Assembly: GCA_021414305.1 (NCBI GenBank)
Contig: JAIOOS010000020.1
Location: forward strand, 62,001 to 126,000
Direction of reading: 5' to 3'
Length of the DNA stretch: 64,000 nucleotides
Source of the DNA: Burkholderiales bacterium
GTDB lineage: Bacteria; Pseudomonadota; Gammaproteobacteria; Burkholderiales; Burkholderiaceae_C
Of this stretch, positions 26,101-31,013 are shown one piece after another (positions within the stretch are counted from its first letter, which is position 1; each line of letters begins with the position of its first letter). Made by a program: the position numbers and the translations under genes. The notes beneath the pieces were generated by a model that was not told the origin of the DNA, searched no databases, and saw only the letters and a list, made by a program, of their open reading frames with translations.

Positions 26101-27757
26101 CGGACCTGGCAGTGACACGATGATCGGCGGCCTGGGCAACGACACGTATGTCGTCGACGTCTCCACCGATGTCACGACAGAGGCCGTCGGCGCTGGCACC
26201 GACACGGTCCAGAGCCTGATCAGCTGGACCCTCGGCGCCAACCTCGAGAACCTCACGCTGACGGGAACGGGGACGATCGACGCAACCGGGAACACGGCGG
26301 CAAACGTGATCACGGGAAATGCGAGCGACAACGTTCTTTCCGGCGGTGCCGGCGCCGACACGATGATCGGTGCTGCCGGCAACGACACGTACGCCGTCGA
26401 CGACGCGCTCGACGTGATCACCGAGGCCGCCGGTGCCGGGACCGATACCGTCCGGAGCGTGCTCGGCTGGACCCTCGGTGCCAACCTCGAGAATCTGGTT
26501 CTCCTCGGTGCCGGAGCCATCAATGGCACGGGCAACACGCTGGCCAACCAGCTGACAGGCAACTCCGGGAACAACGTGCTCGACGGCGGTTCTGGCGCAG
26601 ACACGATGACGGGCGGGCTCGGCAATGACACCTACCTCGTCGACAACCTGCTCGACGCCACCGTCGAGGCCGCCGCGGGCGGCACCGATCTGGTCCAGGC
26701 AAACCTCAGCTGGGCCCTCGCGGCCGAGGTGGAGAACCTCACGCTGACAGGCACCGCGCTCAACGGCACCGGCAACGCGCTCGCCAATGCGATCCTGGGC
26801 AACGCCAGCAACAACCGGCTCGATGGCGGCGCCGGGGCCGACGCGATGACCGGCGGTGGCGGCAACGACACCTACGTCGTCGACGTGGCGACCGACACGA
26901 CGATCGAAGTCGCCTCTGGCGGCACCGACACGGTTGAGTCCAGCATCAACTGGACGTTGGCGGCCGAGGTCGAGAACCTGCTCCTGACCGGAAGCGGTGC
27001 CCTTAACGGCACCGGCAACGCAGCCAACAACGTGCTGACTGGCAACGCCGGCGATAACCTCCTGAACGGCCTGGCGGGCGCCGACACGATGATCGGCGGC
27101 CTTGGCAACGACACCTACATCGTCGATGCAACGACCGATGTCGTCACCGAGGTCGCAGCAGGTGGCACCGACGTCGTGCAATCGAGCGCCACCTTCACCC
27201 TCGGCACCGAGGTGGAGCGACTCACCCTGACGGGCTCCACCGCCATCAACGGCATAGGCAACGGGTTGGACAATCAGCTCACCGGCAACACCGGCGCCAA
27301 CGTGCTGACCGGTGGCGCGGGCAACGACACGCTCGACGGTGCGGCCGGGCCCGACACCCTGGTCGGCGCCACGGGCAACGACACCTTTGTGCTGGGCCGC
27401 GGCTACGGCGGCGAGCTGATCCAGGAGAACGACGCCACTGTCGGCAACACAGACGTCCTGAGCTTCCTGGCCGGCGTGACGAGCGAACAGATCTGGTTCC
27501 GCCATGTCGGCAACGACCTGGAGGTCAGCATCATCGGCACCGCCGACACCGCGCTGATCCAGAACTGGTACCTCGGCAACCAGTACCACGTCGAGCAGTT
27601 CAAGACGTCCGACGGCAAAACGCTGCTCGACTCGAAGGTGCAGGACCTGGTGAACGCCATGGCGGGATTCACCCCGCCGGCCATCGGCCAGACCACGCTG
27701 CCTCCGACCTATCAGACCAGCCTCTTGCCCGTGATCGGCGCGGACTGGGGTCCCTGA
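11180..27757 (+). CDS. giant RTX (hemolysin-type Ca2+-binding) protein with lipase-like N-terminus
   Basis: 5,525 residues, one uninterrupted frame from a GTG two bases after the upstream gene. Residues 1-650: an alpha/beta-hydrolase-like domain with G149-Y-S151-L-G-G-H and a later 'DTHSLVLLIDSL' whose H404 could complete the active site, as in class-3-like lipases. Residues ~650-2,230: blocks of RTX nonapeptides (GGxGxDxLx), which bind Ca2+ and fold outside the cell, separated by beta modules. Residues ~3,030-5,360: about 29 tandem ~81-residue repeats, each ending 'ENLTLTG'. Residues ~5,400-5,525: the hemolysin-type related C-terminal module ('FKTSDGKTLLDSKVQDLVNA'), the expected type I secretion signal region. 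It should be the substrate of the HlyB/HlyD pair upstream. It could be an adhesin, S-layer-like protein or extracellular lipase; the fold supports secretion but not a definite role. Confidence 0.93.
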   Translation: MPDISRYFKYANLQMAAESLFGVVPTTPVATVTGPESLSLGTLLHGNGRGSLFTDVLAENLISEKWEVVSHQSNTRSGFSGTLFMNRDTGELVLSFRSTEFVDDAVRDNQATNAMEIQPFGWAFGQIADMENWVRALGLGDASPLTVTGYSLGGHLATAFNLLHPGWAKETYTFNGAGVGTWKSGDSLAGIIARFDQMRSPTADLSDQFTDPDARSLYQSIRSTQLSGQGITSGQRLLAYGLWISRVPGLPTDAGLLWDAITRIDKVEAESARIANYQSGTAQDSLHTVPLGDVAATKLNYQLAVLIAARRTQNNGILADTFQTVLGRRQGPILPNVYDVFGSAPPSAVSNSQLHQGVPVPIFIEDQPLWRGDIVPSSALQSLLYLDVKLLSDRFAINDFGDTHSLVLLIDSLAIQNALAKLDPSASPNLAAILQAASNARKESGGGENNQGKAEGDVLENTLNVLSRIFLGPNALALKGKLVGGTWALIADRNALFDQLKALQIDPTFLNVAGRVQLVKFSGPSGLAADAATDFASFLSLLNLSPFTLKARAPYAIYVEAALAKPWELMHTNWLADKNMSAPDRLQGAETFTQQWRTDRAVLLDWMVLRNDKNLQGVIAGGDAGRTVVEGVAFEDRSTLLKILVGATDDPEQRRQVIFGGTGSDSLGGYGKEDHLYGSNGADVMQGQGGNDYLEGNADSDKLYGGDGNDKLLGGDGDDSLIDGGADSDVLLGGNGADKLYGGADADDLSGGSGVDELDGGTGNDFLDGGDGVDKYVFSTGWGADVIRDRDGTGQIAVTGLGPIDGSGATQLTPTPNVWQTASKAITYTLLATGSGRNDLLIRFSSRSDTILIRDWSPTRNVGITLAAATAPPAPTGLVFLGDFQKLHDSTSYAVKGFGGNGYEFQNYSWDGPASMGAPDMIAGTLQGDQLYGLLGDDALSGWEGDDWIDGGKGDDFLSGNTGADTILGGDGVDVAFGSGWGGFIHGPYHIIGLPSDFPGGGPPSYGPEINRGFGWVTYHTDVVDANGFKGIVTDGVLSQNIYFDIQNRPELGNLIDGGKGDDWLYGGVSDDTVYGGEDHDHLIGQDGRDLLFGDSGNDEIVGDGPVTWGYVDSVPEASQLNDTLVGGSGDDSLLGDGGNDELYGGADNDKLWGDETNPKVTPWTAHGSDYLDGGDGTDYLYGGGVDDTLVGGAGTDTLFGDASLSSLEEQYHGEDSLDGGDGNDYLEGGGRDDTLVGGADDDVLWGDATSSGLSVAQSGADELDGGSGNDSLVGGGNADTLVGGTGNDVLIGDGDYVELAAEAADEIDGGEGDDTIYGDGGDDTLEGGEGADSIVGGLGIDILDGAGGNDALQGEEGTDYLDGGSGDDSLTAGADDDYAYGGDGNDILVGNDGNDYLDGASGDDTLVGGAGIDTLVGGAGRDVLQGGAGNDIYVFSSGDSYRDPNGDLEDVIVDEEGENIVQIEGSTPSTVFVTASGDLELAFSEDDRIAIYAGASGSFTYQFGGGSIYTTRELIGAFSDDIVTQPGSGASVAIWGGRQGDAIGSSQGHSTISGGQGNDTLTGSGGNNTYLYSLGDGADVLLDTSAKVDAQGVAAPNRVKFGAGITATDLHLTGAVGALTIHVGANPDDSITIASYDQGNAAAVIPIDLFEFPDGSLLTFAQLIAQGFDGADGDDTISATAGNDRASGGAGNDILLGQAGNDTLDGGAGNDSLVGGTGNDAYVFGIGSGSDVIDSTDAGSGKVDTLRLDGLAPADISLRGSGNDLIVVLRASGEQITITGYFSGTPIERIEFADGSFWNAAQMLANISSPLTEGSDAYFGAAGGDVVSALGGNDTLRGLDGSDVLDGAGGNDSVYGGNGNDSLFGGDGTDVLYGEAGDNLLDGGAGNDLLLADAGNDILRGGDGNDQLYGYAGQDALDGGAGDDSLFGGAAADLLSGGEGQDYLSDAEGNNSFYGGAGNDYLYGGAGDEWLDGGAGQDTIYAGNGQNTLVDGEYMAGGTGNDTFVLTALSGVVQIQDAGGAGDALVLPGDVAPAAVHVRSFYDIATGGIDDVVLSIDGHGDIQIAKYLLSPGASDKIEEIRFADGTIWRPSDVFARLPINNLSGGDDRSVDGFSWGDTIDALDGDDVVSGNGGDDSIDGNTGADYLYGGLGNDTLLGSAGNDYLSGDEGNDSLSGGADDDVLTAGRNGDASDGANVLDGGSGNDSLYGGAGSDTLIGGSGNDQLNGGGGGDTYRLGRSSGRDAMNVGAGFDRIVFDADVLPADITLFRDNVDLIVAIGQTLAQTRIVNYFANAAYQVESLEFANGVIWNAAAIVSHTVAGTANAMTGTAANNTYLVDDAGDTVSEGANQGTDIINSSVSFTLPANVENITLTGYADVNATGNTLNNVITGNTGNNVLRGAVGDTLTGGAGDDTYYGGGVIVELAGGGIDTVFVSDDYTLPSNVENLAADTQLANRAIHFVGNGLDNVITGRSSVFHPYRDIYDGGAGADLMIDLGDDGIFYVDNPGDRIVSASAIVFSSVDWTLASGHSTLNLIGSGGISGNGNALANTLDGSSNSAANILRGGSGDDTYRVGAGDTVVELAGEGTDTVEFNYRPADSQLGVGAFGAAEIERFGVGANAGGSLTLSGSSGADNLFYDGVDYQAFGLAIGGTLRGLEGDDTLVGSIGRDRLDGGSGSDFMRGGDGDDVYVVNSVGDVIVDSSGVDSVEATVSWALTAGLENLTLLGSDAIAAFGNAQANTLDGSLNGAANLLIGGAGDDTYVLGAGDGVVENAGEGRDRVMVDGTFVATANVEDVSLLGTAGYQLNGNALANYLTGNAGNNLIDGGAGADTMVGGGGSDAFVVDDIGDVVIGNFGLSDLVQSAVSFALGNEVDNLTLTGAAALNGTGNSLANVLTGNGAANMLDGAAGNDTLDGGLGNDTYLFGRGDGLDVIAEATADSAVGKLNTLQFKSGVLVSDIALTRVGNDLELEIAGTADKITIRSFYLGNDPANPFNPIQQIRFADTTTWNTAAILAQVAIAISHPLHGTAGNDTLNGAGVNWMMDGGLGNDVYLVDGAGDVVIELVGQGTDRVDSSVSYSLDANIENLTLTGAAAIDGTGNTLANALVGNGAANRLDGGGGIDTMSGGQGNDTYVVDNAADVVTETANAGTDTVESSLNWTLGANLENLRFTGAANLTGTGNTLPNTIYGNDGNNTLDGGVGNDTLVGGKGDDLYLVEAPNFGDVIVEAAGEGTDSVVSSVNYMLSANVENLTLTGSALSGWGNADANLLVGTSGNNTLAGGLGADTLRGGLGNDTYVIDDSNTVIVENAGEGTDIAQTNVSYALGANVENLMMFGAADLAATGNASNNTLTGNAGNNRLDGGAGADTLVGGQGADVYVVDDAGDVITESYSDIDTVEASITYTLGAGVENLVLTGAQAIDAYGNLLANVLRGNAAANRLDGGTGADTLQGGGGDDIYVVSDVGDVVVEAMGEGVDTVESSLSSYTLDANVENLTLVGVGATGIGNAGANLIVGSGANNVLDGGAGADTMIGHGGNDTYVVDEGGDSIVEALNEGIDTVTSSIAFALGVNLENLTLTGSASVAAVGNELANSISGNAGSNVIDGGAGADWMYGGAGNDTYVIDNVADMASENDGEGFDVVLSTVSVSAIGSIENITLTGGAAIDATGNQFDNLITGNSAANVLDGGTGVDTLSGGTGDDTYRVDNAADVIVENAGEGTDAVQSKVSYVLGANVENLTLTGQAEMDGTGNAGANILVGNDYRNVLDGGAGADTLVGGRGDDVYMVDSAGDVIVEAMWEGTDLVLSTATYVLGAEVENLTLVGATSINGTGNALANLLTGNGAGNALDGGLGNDTLQGGLGDDTYVVDAGDVVVELVGGGNDTVLSDVDILLAANLENATLTGSNGVGAWGNDLANVLVGNAADNRLDGQMSADTMRGGAGNDYYLADNVGDVAVENLGEGVDTVQSAVSFVLGSNVENLILTGSAALSGTGNALANTIAGNVGDNVLDGGAGADTMSGDSGADTYLVDNAGDVVVETGFGSDLVISSVSYVLAANVDNLTLTGTALSGTGNADANVLTGNGADNVLDGGAGADTLVGGLGNDTYLVDSTGDVITEAVGAGVDIAQSTTSYALGANVENLTLVGGGAINGSGNSLANVLAGNAGANRLDGGAGADTMIGGAGDDTYVVDVLGDVVTELSGGGFDTVESASSYTLGAEVENLLLTGSSAINGIGNSLSNTLTGNGAANVLDGGAGNDLFYGGLGDDTYIADSSSDFAVESAGAGIDLVQSSASYTLGANVENLTLTGSGVINGTGNTLANVLSGNGANNRLDGGAGIDTMIGGLGNDTYVVDVLGDVVTELAAGGTDTVETVLTYTLGAEIENLTLTGSGAVNGTGNALANVLAGNTGNNVLDAGAGIDTMVGGAGNDTYVVDSSLDVVTEAASAGTDLAQASVNYILAANLENLTLTGTSAINGTGNIGANLLTGNNADNILDGGTGIDTMVGGLGNDIYIVDVATDVTTEAASAGTDTVQSNITWSLAANLENLTLGGSAAINGTGNTGANVLVGNSGNNVLDGGSGADTMTGGLGNDTYVVDNALDVTGEAAAGGSDLVQASVNWTLAAEIENLTLTGTALNGTGNAVANGILGNASNNRLDGGAGVDAMTGGAGNDTYVVDVATDTTIEVAGGGTDTVEASLSWTLGTEVENLLLTGTAAINGTGNSLANVLTGNVGDNVLNGGAGSDTMVGGLGNDTYVVDVATDVTTEAAGAGTDTVQSNITWTLAANIENLTLGGGSAINGIGNTLANVLNGNASVNRLDGGTGADTMIGGAGNDTYVVENAADTITELASGGSDTVESSLNWTLAAEVENLTLTGTALNGTGNTVANVLLGNASSNRLDGGGGADTMTGGAGNDTYVVDVATDTTIEIAAGGTDTVESGISWTLGAEIENLLLTGTSAVNGTGNVLANLLTGNGADNVLNGGPGSDTMIGGLGNDTYVVDVSTDVTTEAVGAGTDTVQSLISWTLGANLENLTLTGTGTIDATGNTAANVITGNASDNVLSGGAGADTMIGAAGNDTYAVDDALDVITEAAGAGTDTVRSVLGWTLGANLENLVLLGAGAINGTGNTLANQLTGNSGNNVLDGGSGADTMTGGLGNDTYLVDNLLDATVEAAAGGTDLVQANLSWALAAEVENLTLTGTALNGTGNALANAILGNASNNRLDGGAGADAMTGGGGNDTYVVDVATDTTIEVASGGTDTVESSINWTLAAEVENLLLTGSGALNGTGNAANNVLTGNAGDNLLNGLAGADTMIGGLGNDTYIVDATTDVVTEVAAGGTDVVQSSATFTLGTEVERLTLTGSTAINGIGNGLDNQLTGNTGANVLTGGAGNDTLDGAAGPDTLVGATGNDTFVLGRGYGGELIQENDATVGNTDVLSFLAGVTSEQIWFRHVGNDLEVSIIGTADTALIQNWYLGNQYHVEQFKTSDGKTLLDSKVQDLVNAMAGFTPPAIGQTTLPPTYQTSLLPVIGADWGP
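13133..17880 (+). repeat. RTX nonapeptide repeat region interspersed with beta modules
   Basis: Within the giant gene, codons for the nonapeptide GGxGxDxLx recur dozens of times, in runs at about 13133-13510, 13960-15480, 16230-16345, 16640-17190 and 17520-17880. The runs are separated by ~70-residue modules of the type 'ADISLRGSGNDLIVVL...IEFADGSFWNAAQM'. At the DNA level this is GGCGGC-GAC-rich and opens long spurious frames on the other strand. Confidence 0.9.
20260..27250 (+). repeat. about 29 tandem ~243-bp repeats in the RTX gene
   Basis: Unit of 80-82 codons with the order: NGTGN-x-LANxLxGNxxxNxLDGG, GADTMxGGxGNDTYVVD, DVxTEAxxxGTDxVxSSxxxTLGAN, then ENLTLTG. I count 29 successive 'ENLTLTG'-type motifs from about 20429 to about 27230; a few more diverged copies occur between 18200 and 19850. 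Each unit contains one RTX-like 'GGxGNDTYVVD' turn. Similarity between units rises toward the 3' end. Confidence 0.88.
24815..27235 (+). repeat. higher-order three-unit super-repeat
   Basis: In the last ten units the similarity pattern is periodic. Units starting at 25058, 25784 and 26753 share 'TALNGTGN', 'LGNAS.NRLDGG' and 'VATDTTIE' and are one codon shorter (80) than their neighbours. The units that follow each of them (25298, 26024, 26993) share 'ENLLLTG' before them and 'DNVLNGG/DNLLNG'. The units that precede two of them (24815 and 26510) share 'GNSGNNVLDGGSGADTMTGG'. Spacing is 726 bp then 969 bp, meaning three units and then three plus one inserted unit. Confidence 0.8.
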
Positions 27758-27835
27758 CCCGCTCCAGCGACGTCAATCCTTCGCCTTCTTGCCCAGAGCG
27801 TCCCTCCGTACGTACCCAACATCAGAGAGGAATCC

Positions 27836-28552
27836 ATGAAAGCACTGCTGATCGACGACCATCCGCTGATTCTTTCGGGCCTTCAGCTCGTCATCCAGGG
27901 CTTCGGCGACGAAGTCAGCGTGGCCTGTGTCGAGACCGCTCGCGCGGCGCGCGAGCTGCTGGCGACGGATGCCGATTTCGACATCGTGCTGCTCGATCTT
28001 CATCTCGGCGATTGCAGCGGGTTCGAGCTTCTCGAGGAACTGCGGGCCGCGTACCCGGCCCTCTCGGTCGTCGTCGTTTCGTCGTCCGATTCGAACGACG
28101 ATGTCACGCGCGCCATCTACCTCGGCGCGATGGGCTTCATTCCCAAGCGCGCCAGCAACGAGATCCTGGTCGAGGCGCTCAGCATGGTGATGTCGGGCGG
28201 GATCTACGTGCCGCCCATGATCCTGCGTTCTCACCTGCCGGCGGCCGTCGGCCGCGCCGACGACCACGGCTGGGGTCTCCGGACCGAGGGATTCTCGGCT
28301 GGCGATGGAAGTTTCAGCCGAAGCTCCGCGGCCTCGCTCGGCCTCACGCCACGGCAGACCGACGTGCTCGAGCTGCTGCTCCAGGGCCAGTCCAACAAGC
28401 TCATTGCGCGTGCGCTCAACCTCTCGGTCGAGACGATCAAGGATCACGTGGCCGCCGTGCTCCGCACCCTGAACGTGAGCTCGCGGACCCAGGCTGTGCT
28501 GGCGGTGAGTCAGCGGGTGGGGTCGGCAACGCCTGCGGCCCCGCGGCACTAG
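27836..28552 (+). CDS. NarL/FixJ-family (LuxR-type) response regulator
   Basis: 238 residues. Receiver domain at 1-120 with D7/D8 in the acidic pocket, phospho-acceptor D54 ('IVLLDLHLGD'), S83 region ('VVVVSSSD') and K104 ('GFIPKRAS'). A LuxR-type helix-turn-helix lies at about 168-230 ('LGLTPRQTDVLELLLQGQSN', then 'LIARALNLSVETIKDHVAAVLR'). It should be phosphorylated by a histidine kinase and bind DNA as a dimer. An AGAGAGG site precedes the ATG. It directly follows the giant RTX gene and may regulate it. Its stop codon TAG shares the tetranucleotide CTAG with the stop of the convergent TPR gene. A decayed homologue of its HTH lies at 31609-31799. Confidence 0.93.
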   Translation: MKALLIDDHPLILSGLQLVIQGFGDEVSVACVETARAARELLATDADFDIVLLDLHLGDCSGFELLEELRAAYPALSVVVVSSSDSNDDVTRAIYLGAMGFIPKRASNEILVEALSMVMSGGIYVPPMILRSHLPAAVGRADDHGWGLRTEGFSAGDGSFSRSSAASLGLTPRQTDVLELLLQGQSNKLIARALNLSVETIKDHVAAVLRTLNVSSRTQAVLAVSQRVGSATPAAPRH

Positions 28553-30000
28553 CTGTCGACGCGCAGCTTGTATTCGCGGACCAGGGTGTCGATGTTCCCT
28601 CGCTGCACTGCCGTTGCCGAAGGCAGGCGCAGGTTGCCGATGCCGGGCGCCGGCGGCCCTCCGCGGGCATGCGCGTCGAGGGCTCGCAGGCTCTGGCGAG
28701 CGCCTGTGTGCGCCGGATCGAGCTTGAGTGCGCGCGCCAGGTCGTTCGTGGCCGCGTCCAGGTCTTGCTTCACCGCGAGCTGGGCCACGCCGCGCAACGT
28801 GTAGACATCCGCGTCCAGGGGCGTCTGGCGAAGAGCGTTGGCGTAGTCCTGTTCCCAGCCCTTGGCACCCGGGAGGTTGCTTGCCCGTGAAGCCGCCATC
28901 AGCCGGCTGGCCCCGAGCAACTGGTAGGCGGTGGAAAGGCTGAGGTTGTCGCCTTCGACGCCCGGGCTCTGGGTGAATTGCTCGAATGCGCGCGCCGCCT
29001 CGTCCCACTTGCCGAGCTGGTAGCGATAGATGCCGGCGATGAACAGCACGGCCGGCATCGAGTACTGGGGCCGCACGCGCCATTGCGGCACCCAGCCTTC
29101 CCCGCCGGGCACGGCCACGCGGTACCACGTGCCGTTGGCGGTGACCGACATGTTGGCCACCTCCGCCGTGGCGGCGCCGGCGCTCGTGGCGCGCGTGGCC
29201 GACTGCTCGCGCGGCTCGGCCTTGAGCGGCACGCTCGCCGGCAGCGCCACCGTGCGCGGCGGCAGCTCGATCGCACCGATGTCGATCTCGCCCCGGCGCC
29301 CGTCGGCCAGCACCACCTCGAACATGCGCCCGCGCAGGCCCACCGCGCGCAGCGCCACGCCCGCCGGCAGCGTGGCGAGCACCGCGTTGCTTCCCTTGGC
29401 CCGCACCGGCGCGTTGGGCCGCGAGACCACGAGGCGCTGGAACAGCGTCTTGCGGTCCAGCAGCACGGGCGCGAAGTTGAACTTGGTTCGGCCGATGCGC
29501 GCCCCCAGGCCCGTTTCGGCCCCGTTCACGCGCAGGCGCAGCGCCAGCTCCGACCCCGGCGTGTCGTCGATGAGCGAGAGAAAGACCTCGACGCTGATCC
29601 GCTGCTCCTGCTCGTCGAGAAAGCCCCATACGGCCATCCTCGCCCCCTGCGACTCGGCGATCTTGAGCGCGGCCCGGTGATAGTCGCTGCCGAGCATCGA
29701 GGTGATCCGCTGGTCGCCGGGGGCGCGCGCCAGGATCACGCCGGCCCCGGCCTGGTCGCTGATGGCGGCCAGCACCTCGCGCCACAGGATGTACGACAGC
29801 TCCTTGCCGAGGCCCGTTTCCTCCGGATCCAGGAACTCGGCGATGACGCCCCGCATCGGCAACTTCCCGAGCACCACGTTGGGCAGCGGCTTGCCGGGCT
29901 CGAAGGCGATGATCTCGCCGGCGCCCGCCAGCGCTCCCGCGCAGGCGAGCAGCAGGCCGAGCGCCATGTGGCGCAGGGGGGCGAGGAGGCCGCCGCTCAC
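28549..30000 (-). CDS. periplasmic SH3-like/TPR protein (third gene of unknown operon)
   Basis: 483 residues from a GTG at 30000 whose GTGA overlaps the upstream stop; an ATG at 29967 (MALGLLLACAGALAGAGE) is the alternative start and both give a signal peptide. After it comes a TolB-like alpha/beta segment ('AALKIAESQGARMAVWGFLDEQ' and 'ISVEVFLSLI', by eye), then a stretch with bacterial SH3 features ('GTWYRVAVPGGEGWVPQW'), then TPR-like helices ('IAGIYRYQLGKWDEAARAFE', 'DVYTLRGVAQLAVKQDLDAA', 'ALKLDPAHTGARQSL'). Likely a periplasmic scaffold. It is the last gene of a three-gene minus-strand operon and is convergent with the LuxR regulator, sharing a CTAG at the stops. No specific family recognised. 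Confidence 0.75.
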   Translation of the reverse strand: MSGGLLAPLRHMALGLLLACAGALAGAGEIIAFEPGKPLPNVVLGKLPMRGVIAEFLDPEETGLGKELSYILWREVLAAISDQAGAGVILARAPGDQRITSMLGSDYHRAALKIAESQGARMAVWGFLDEQEQRISVEVFLSLIDDTPGSELALRLRVNGAETGLGARIGRTKFNFAPVLLDRKTLFQRLVVSRPNAPVRAKGSNAVLATLPAGVALRAVGLRGRMFEVVLADGRRGEIDIGAIELPPRTVALPASVPLKAEPREQSATRATSAGAATAEVANMSVTANGTWYRVAVPGGEGWVPQWRVRPQYSMPAVLFIAGIYRYQLGKWDEAARAFEQFTQSPGVEGDNLSLSTAYQLLGASRLMAASRASNLPGAKGWEQDYANALRQTPLDADVYTLRGVAQLAVKQDLDAATNDLARALKLDPAHTGARQSLRALDAHARGGPPAPGIGNLRLPSATAVQRGNIDTLVREYKLRVDS

Positions 30001-31013
30001 GGCTTCACCTCGCGCGCGATGGTCGCCAGCAGAGCATCGATCTCCGGCACGAACTCGCTGTTGCGCGGCCCCGTGGTGGCACGCTCGGCCACCAGGTAAC
30101 TCCGCACCCGTTTCAATGCCTCGACGCGCGTTGGGCCGCTGGCAGGCGCGGCGTTGAGGTCGCGCGCGGCCATGGCGAGGATGGTCGCCCGGCCCCACAG
30201 GCGGTTGAGCCGGCGGTGCAGCTCCGGCGAGCTGAGCTGCGCGGCGTCGATCCGGTCGTCGACGAACGCGACCATCGGCTTCACCGGCCCGGCTTGCGGC
30301 GGTATGACGAAGCTCGACGACATGGCCAGCTCGCCGGCGCCGACGCGATCGCCGTTGCCCGAGACGATGGCCAGCGCGTTCACGTGCCGGCCCACGGCAC
30401 GCAGCCGATCCTGGTCATGGGCGCCGTCGAGCGGCATCAGCCGGACCGCCAGCGACGGGGCCTCGCTGCCCAGGGCCGTCTGCACGTAGGTGACCACGAA
30501 GCGCTCGATGTTGAAGCGCAGGCGTTCCGAGAGGCGGGGCGATGCCAGCTCCTGCGGGAGGTCGTAGGGCACGAGCATCAGGGCGCCGCCCGATCCGACC
30601 GCTGGGTTGACGAAGGCCGCGAGCTTCTGCTGGTCGGCCGCGCTGAGGGCGCTGCCGCCGCCTTCGGGCACCATGGTCACGGCCAGCGGCGCCGCAGCGG
30701 CCTGGCTGACGCGCATGGACCGCACGGTGGTCACGAAGCCCGGCGCCGAGAATTGCAGCAGCAGGTCCGCGCTGCCGGGCACGCTGCGCGAATAGAGCGT
30801 GGCCAGGTCCACGCCGAAGGCGCCCGCGCCGTCGGTGCTGCCGCCGGCGCGGCGCTCGCCGTTCAGCTCGGTGCTCAGGCTCGCACCCGCCACCGGTCCG
30901 GAGAGGGCCTGAACCGCTCCCTTCACCACCTGTGCGCCCGCGCCGCCCGGCCATGCGAGCAGGGCGGCCAAAGTCAGGGCCGGGAAGCGCAGGCGAGGTT
31001 CGAGAGTCAGCAT
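29997..31013 (-). CDS. secreted protein of unknown function (second gene of unknown operon)
   Basis: 338 residues with a clear signal peptide (ending about 'AWPGGAGAQ'). Residues ~30-115 look like a carboxypeptidase-regulatory/CNA-B-like beta domain ('VVKGAVQALSGPVAGASLS', 'SAPGFVTTVRSMRVSQ'). The rest has a TolB-like pattern ('SLAVRLMPLDGAHDQDRL', 'HVNALAIVSGNG', 'SSSFVIPP') similar in style to the next gene's product. The ATG at 31013 overlaps the preceding gene by seven bases and the stop overlaps the next gene by four, so the operon is tightly coupled. Function unknown. Confidence 0.72.
   Translation of the reverse strand: MLTLEPRLRFPALTLAALLAWPGGAGAQVVKGAVQALSGPVAGASLSTELNGERRAGGSTDGAGAFGVDLATLYSRSVPGSADLLLQFSAPGFVTTVRSMRVSQAAAAPLAVTMVPEGGGSALSAADQQKLAAFVNPAVGSGGALMLVPYDLPQELASPRLSERLRFNIERFVVTYVQTALGSEAPSLAVRLMPLDGAHDQDRLRAVGRHVNALAIVSGNGDRVGAGELAMSSSFVIPPQAGPVKPMVAFVDDRIDAAQLSSPELHRRLNRLWGRATILAMAARDLNAAPASGPTRVEALKRVRSYLVAERATTGPRNSEFVPEIDALLATIAREVKP

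Noticed and set aside
20260..27250. Regularly spaced repeats considered as a CRISPR array or satellite DNA
   Set aside because: The period is 243 bp, the repeats are in a single coding frame and encode RTX-type protein units; there are no short identical repeats with unique spacers and no cas genes.
24131..27589. Another ~1,150-codon minus-strand open frame across the tandem repeats
   Set aside because: Same cause: it follows the 243-bp periodicity of the plus-strand gene and has no start signal or independent motifs.
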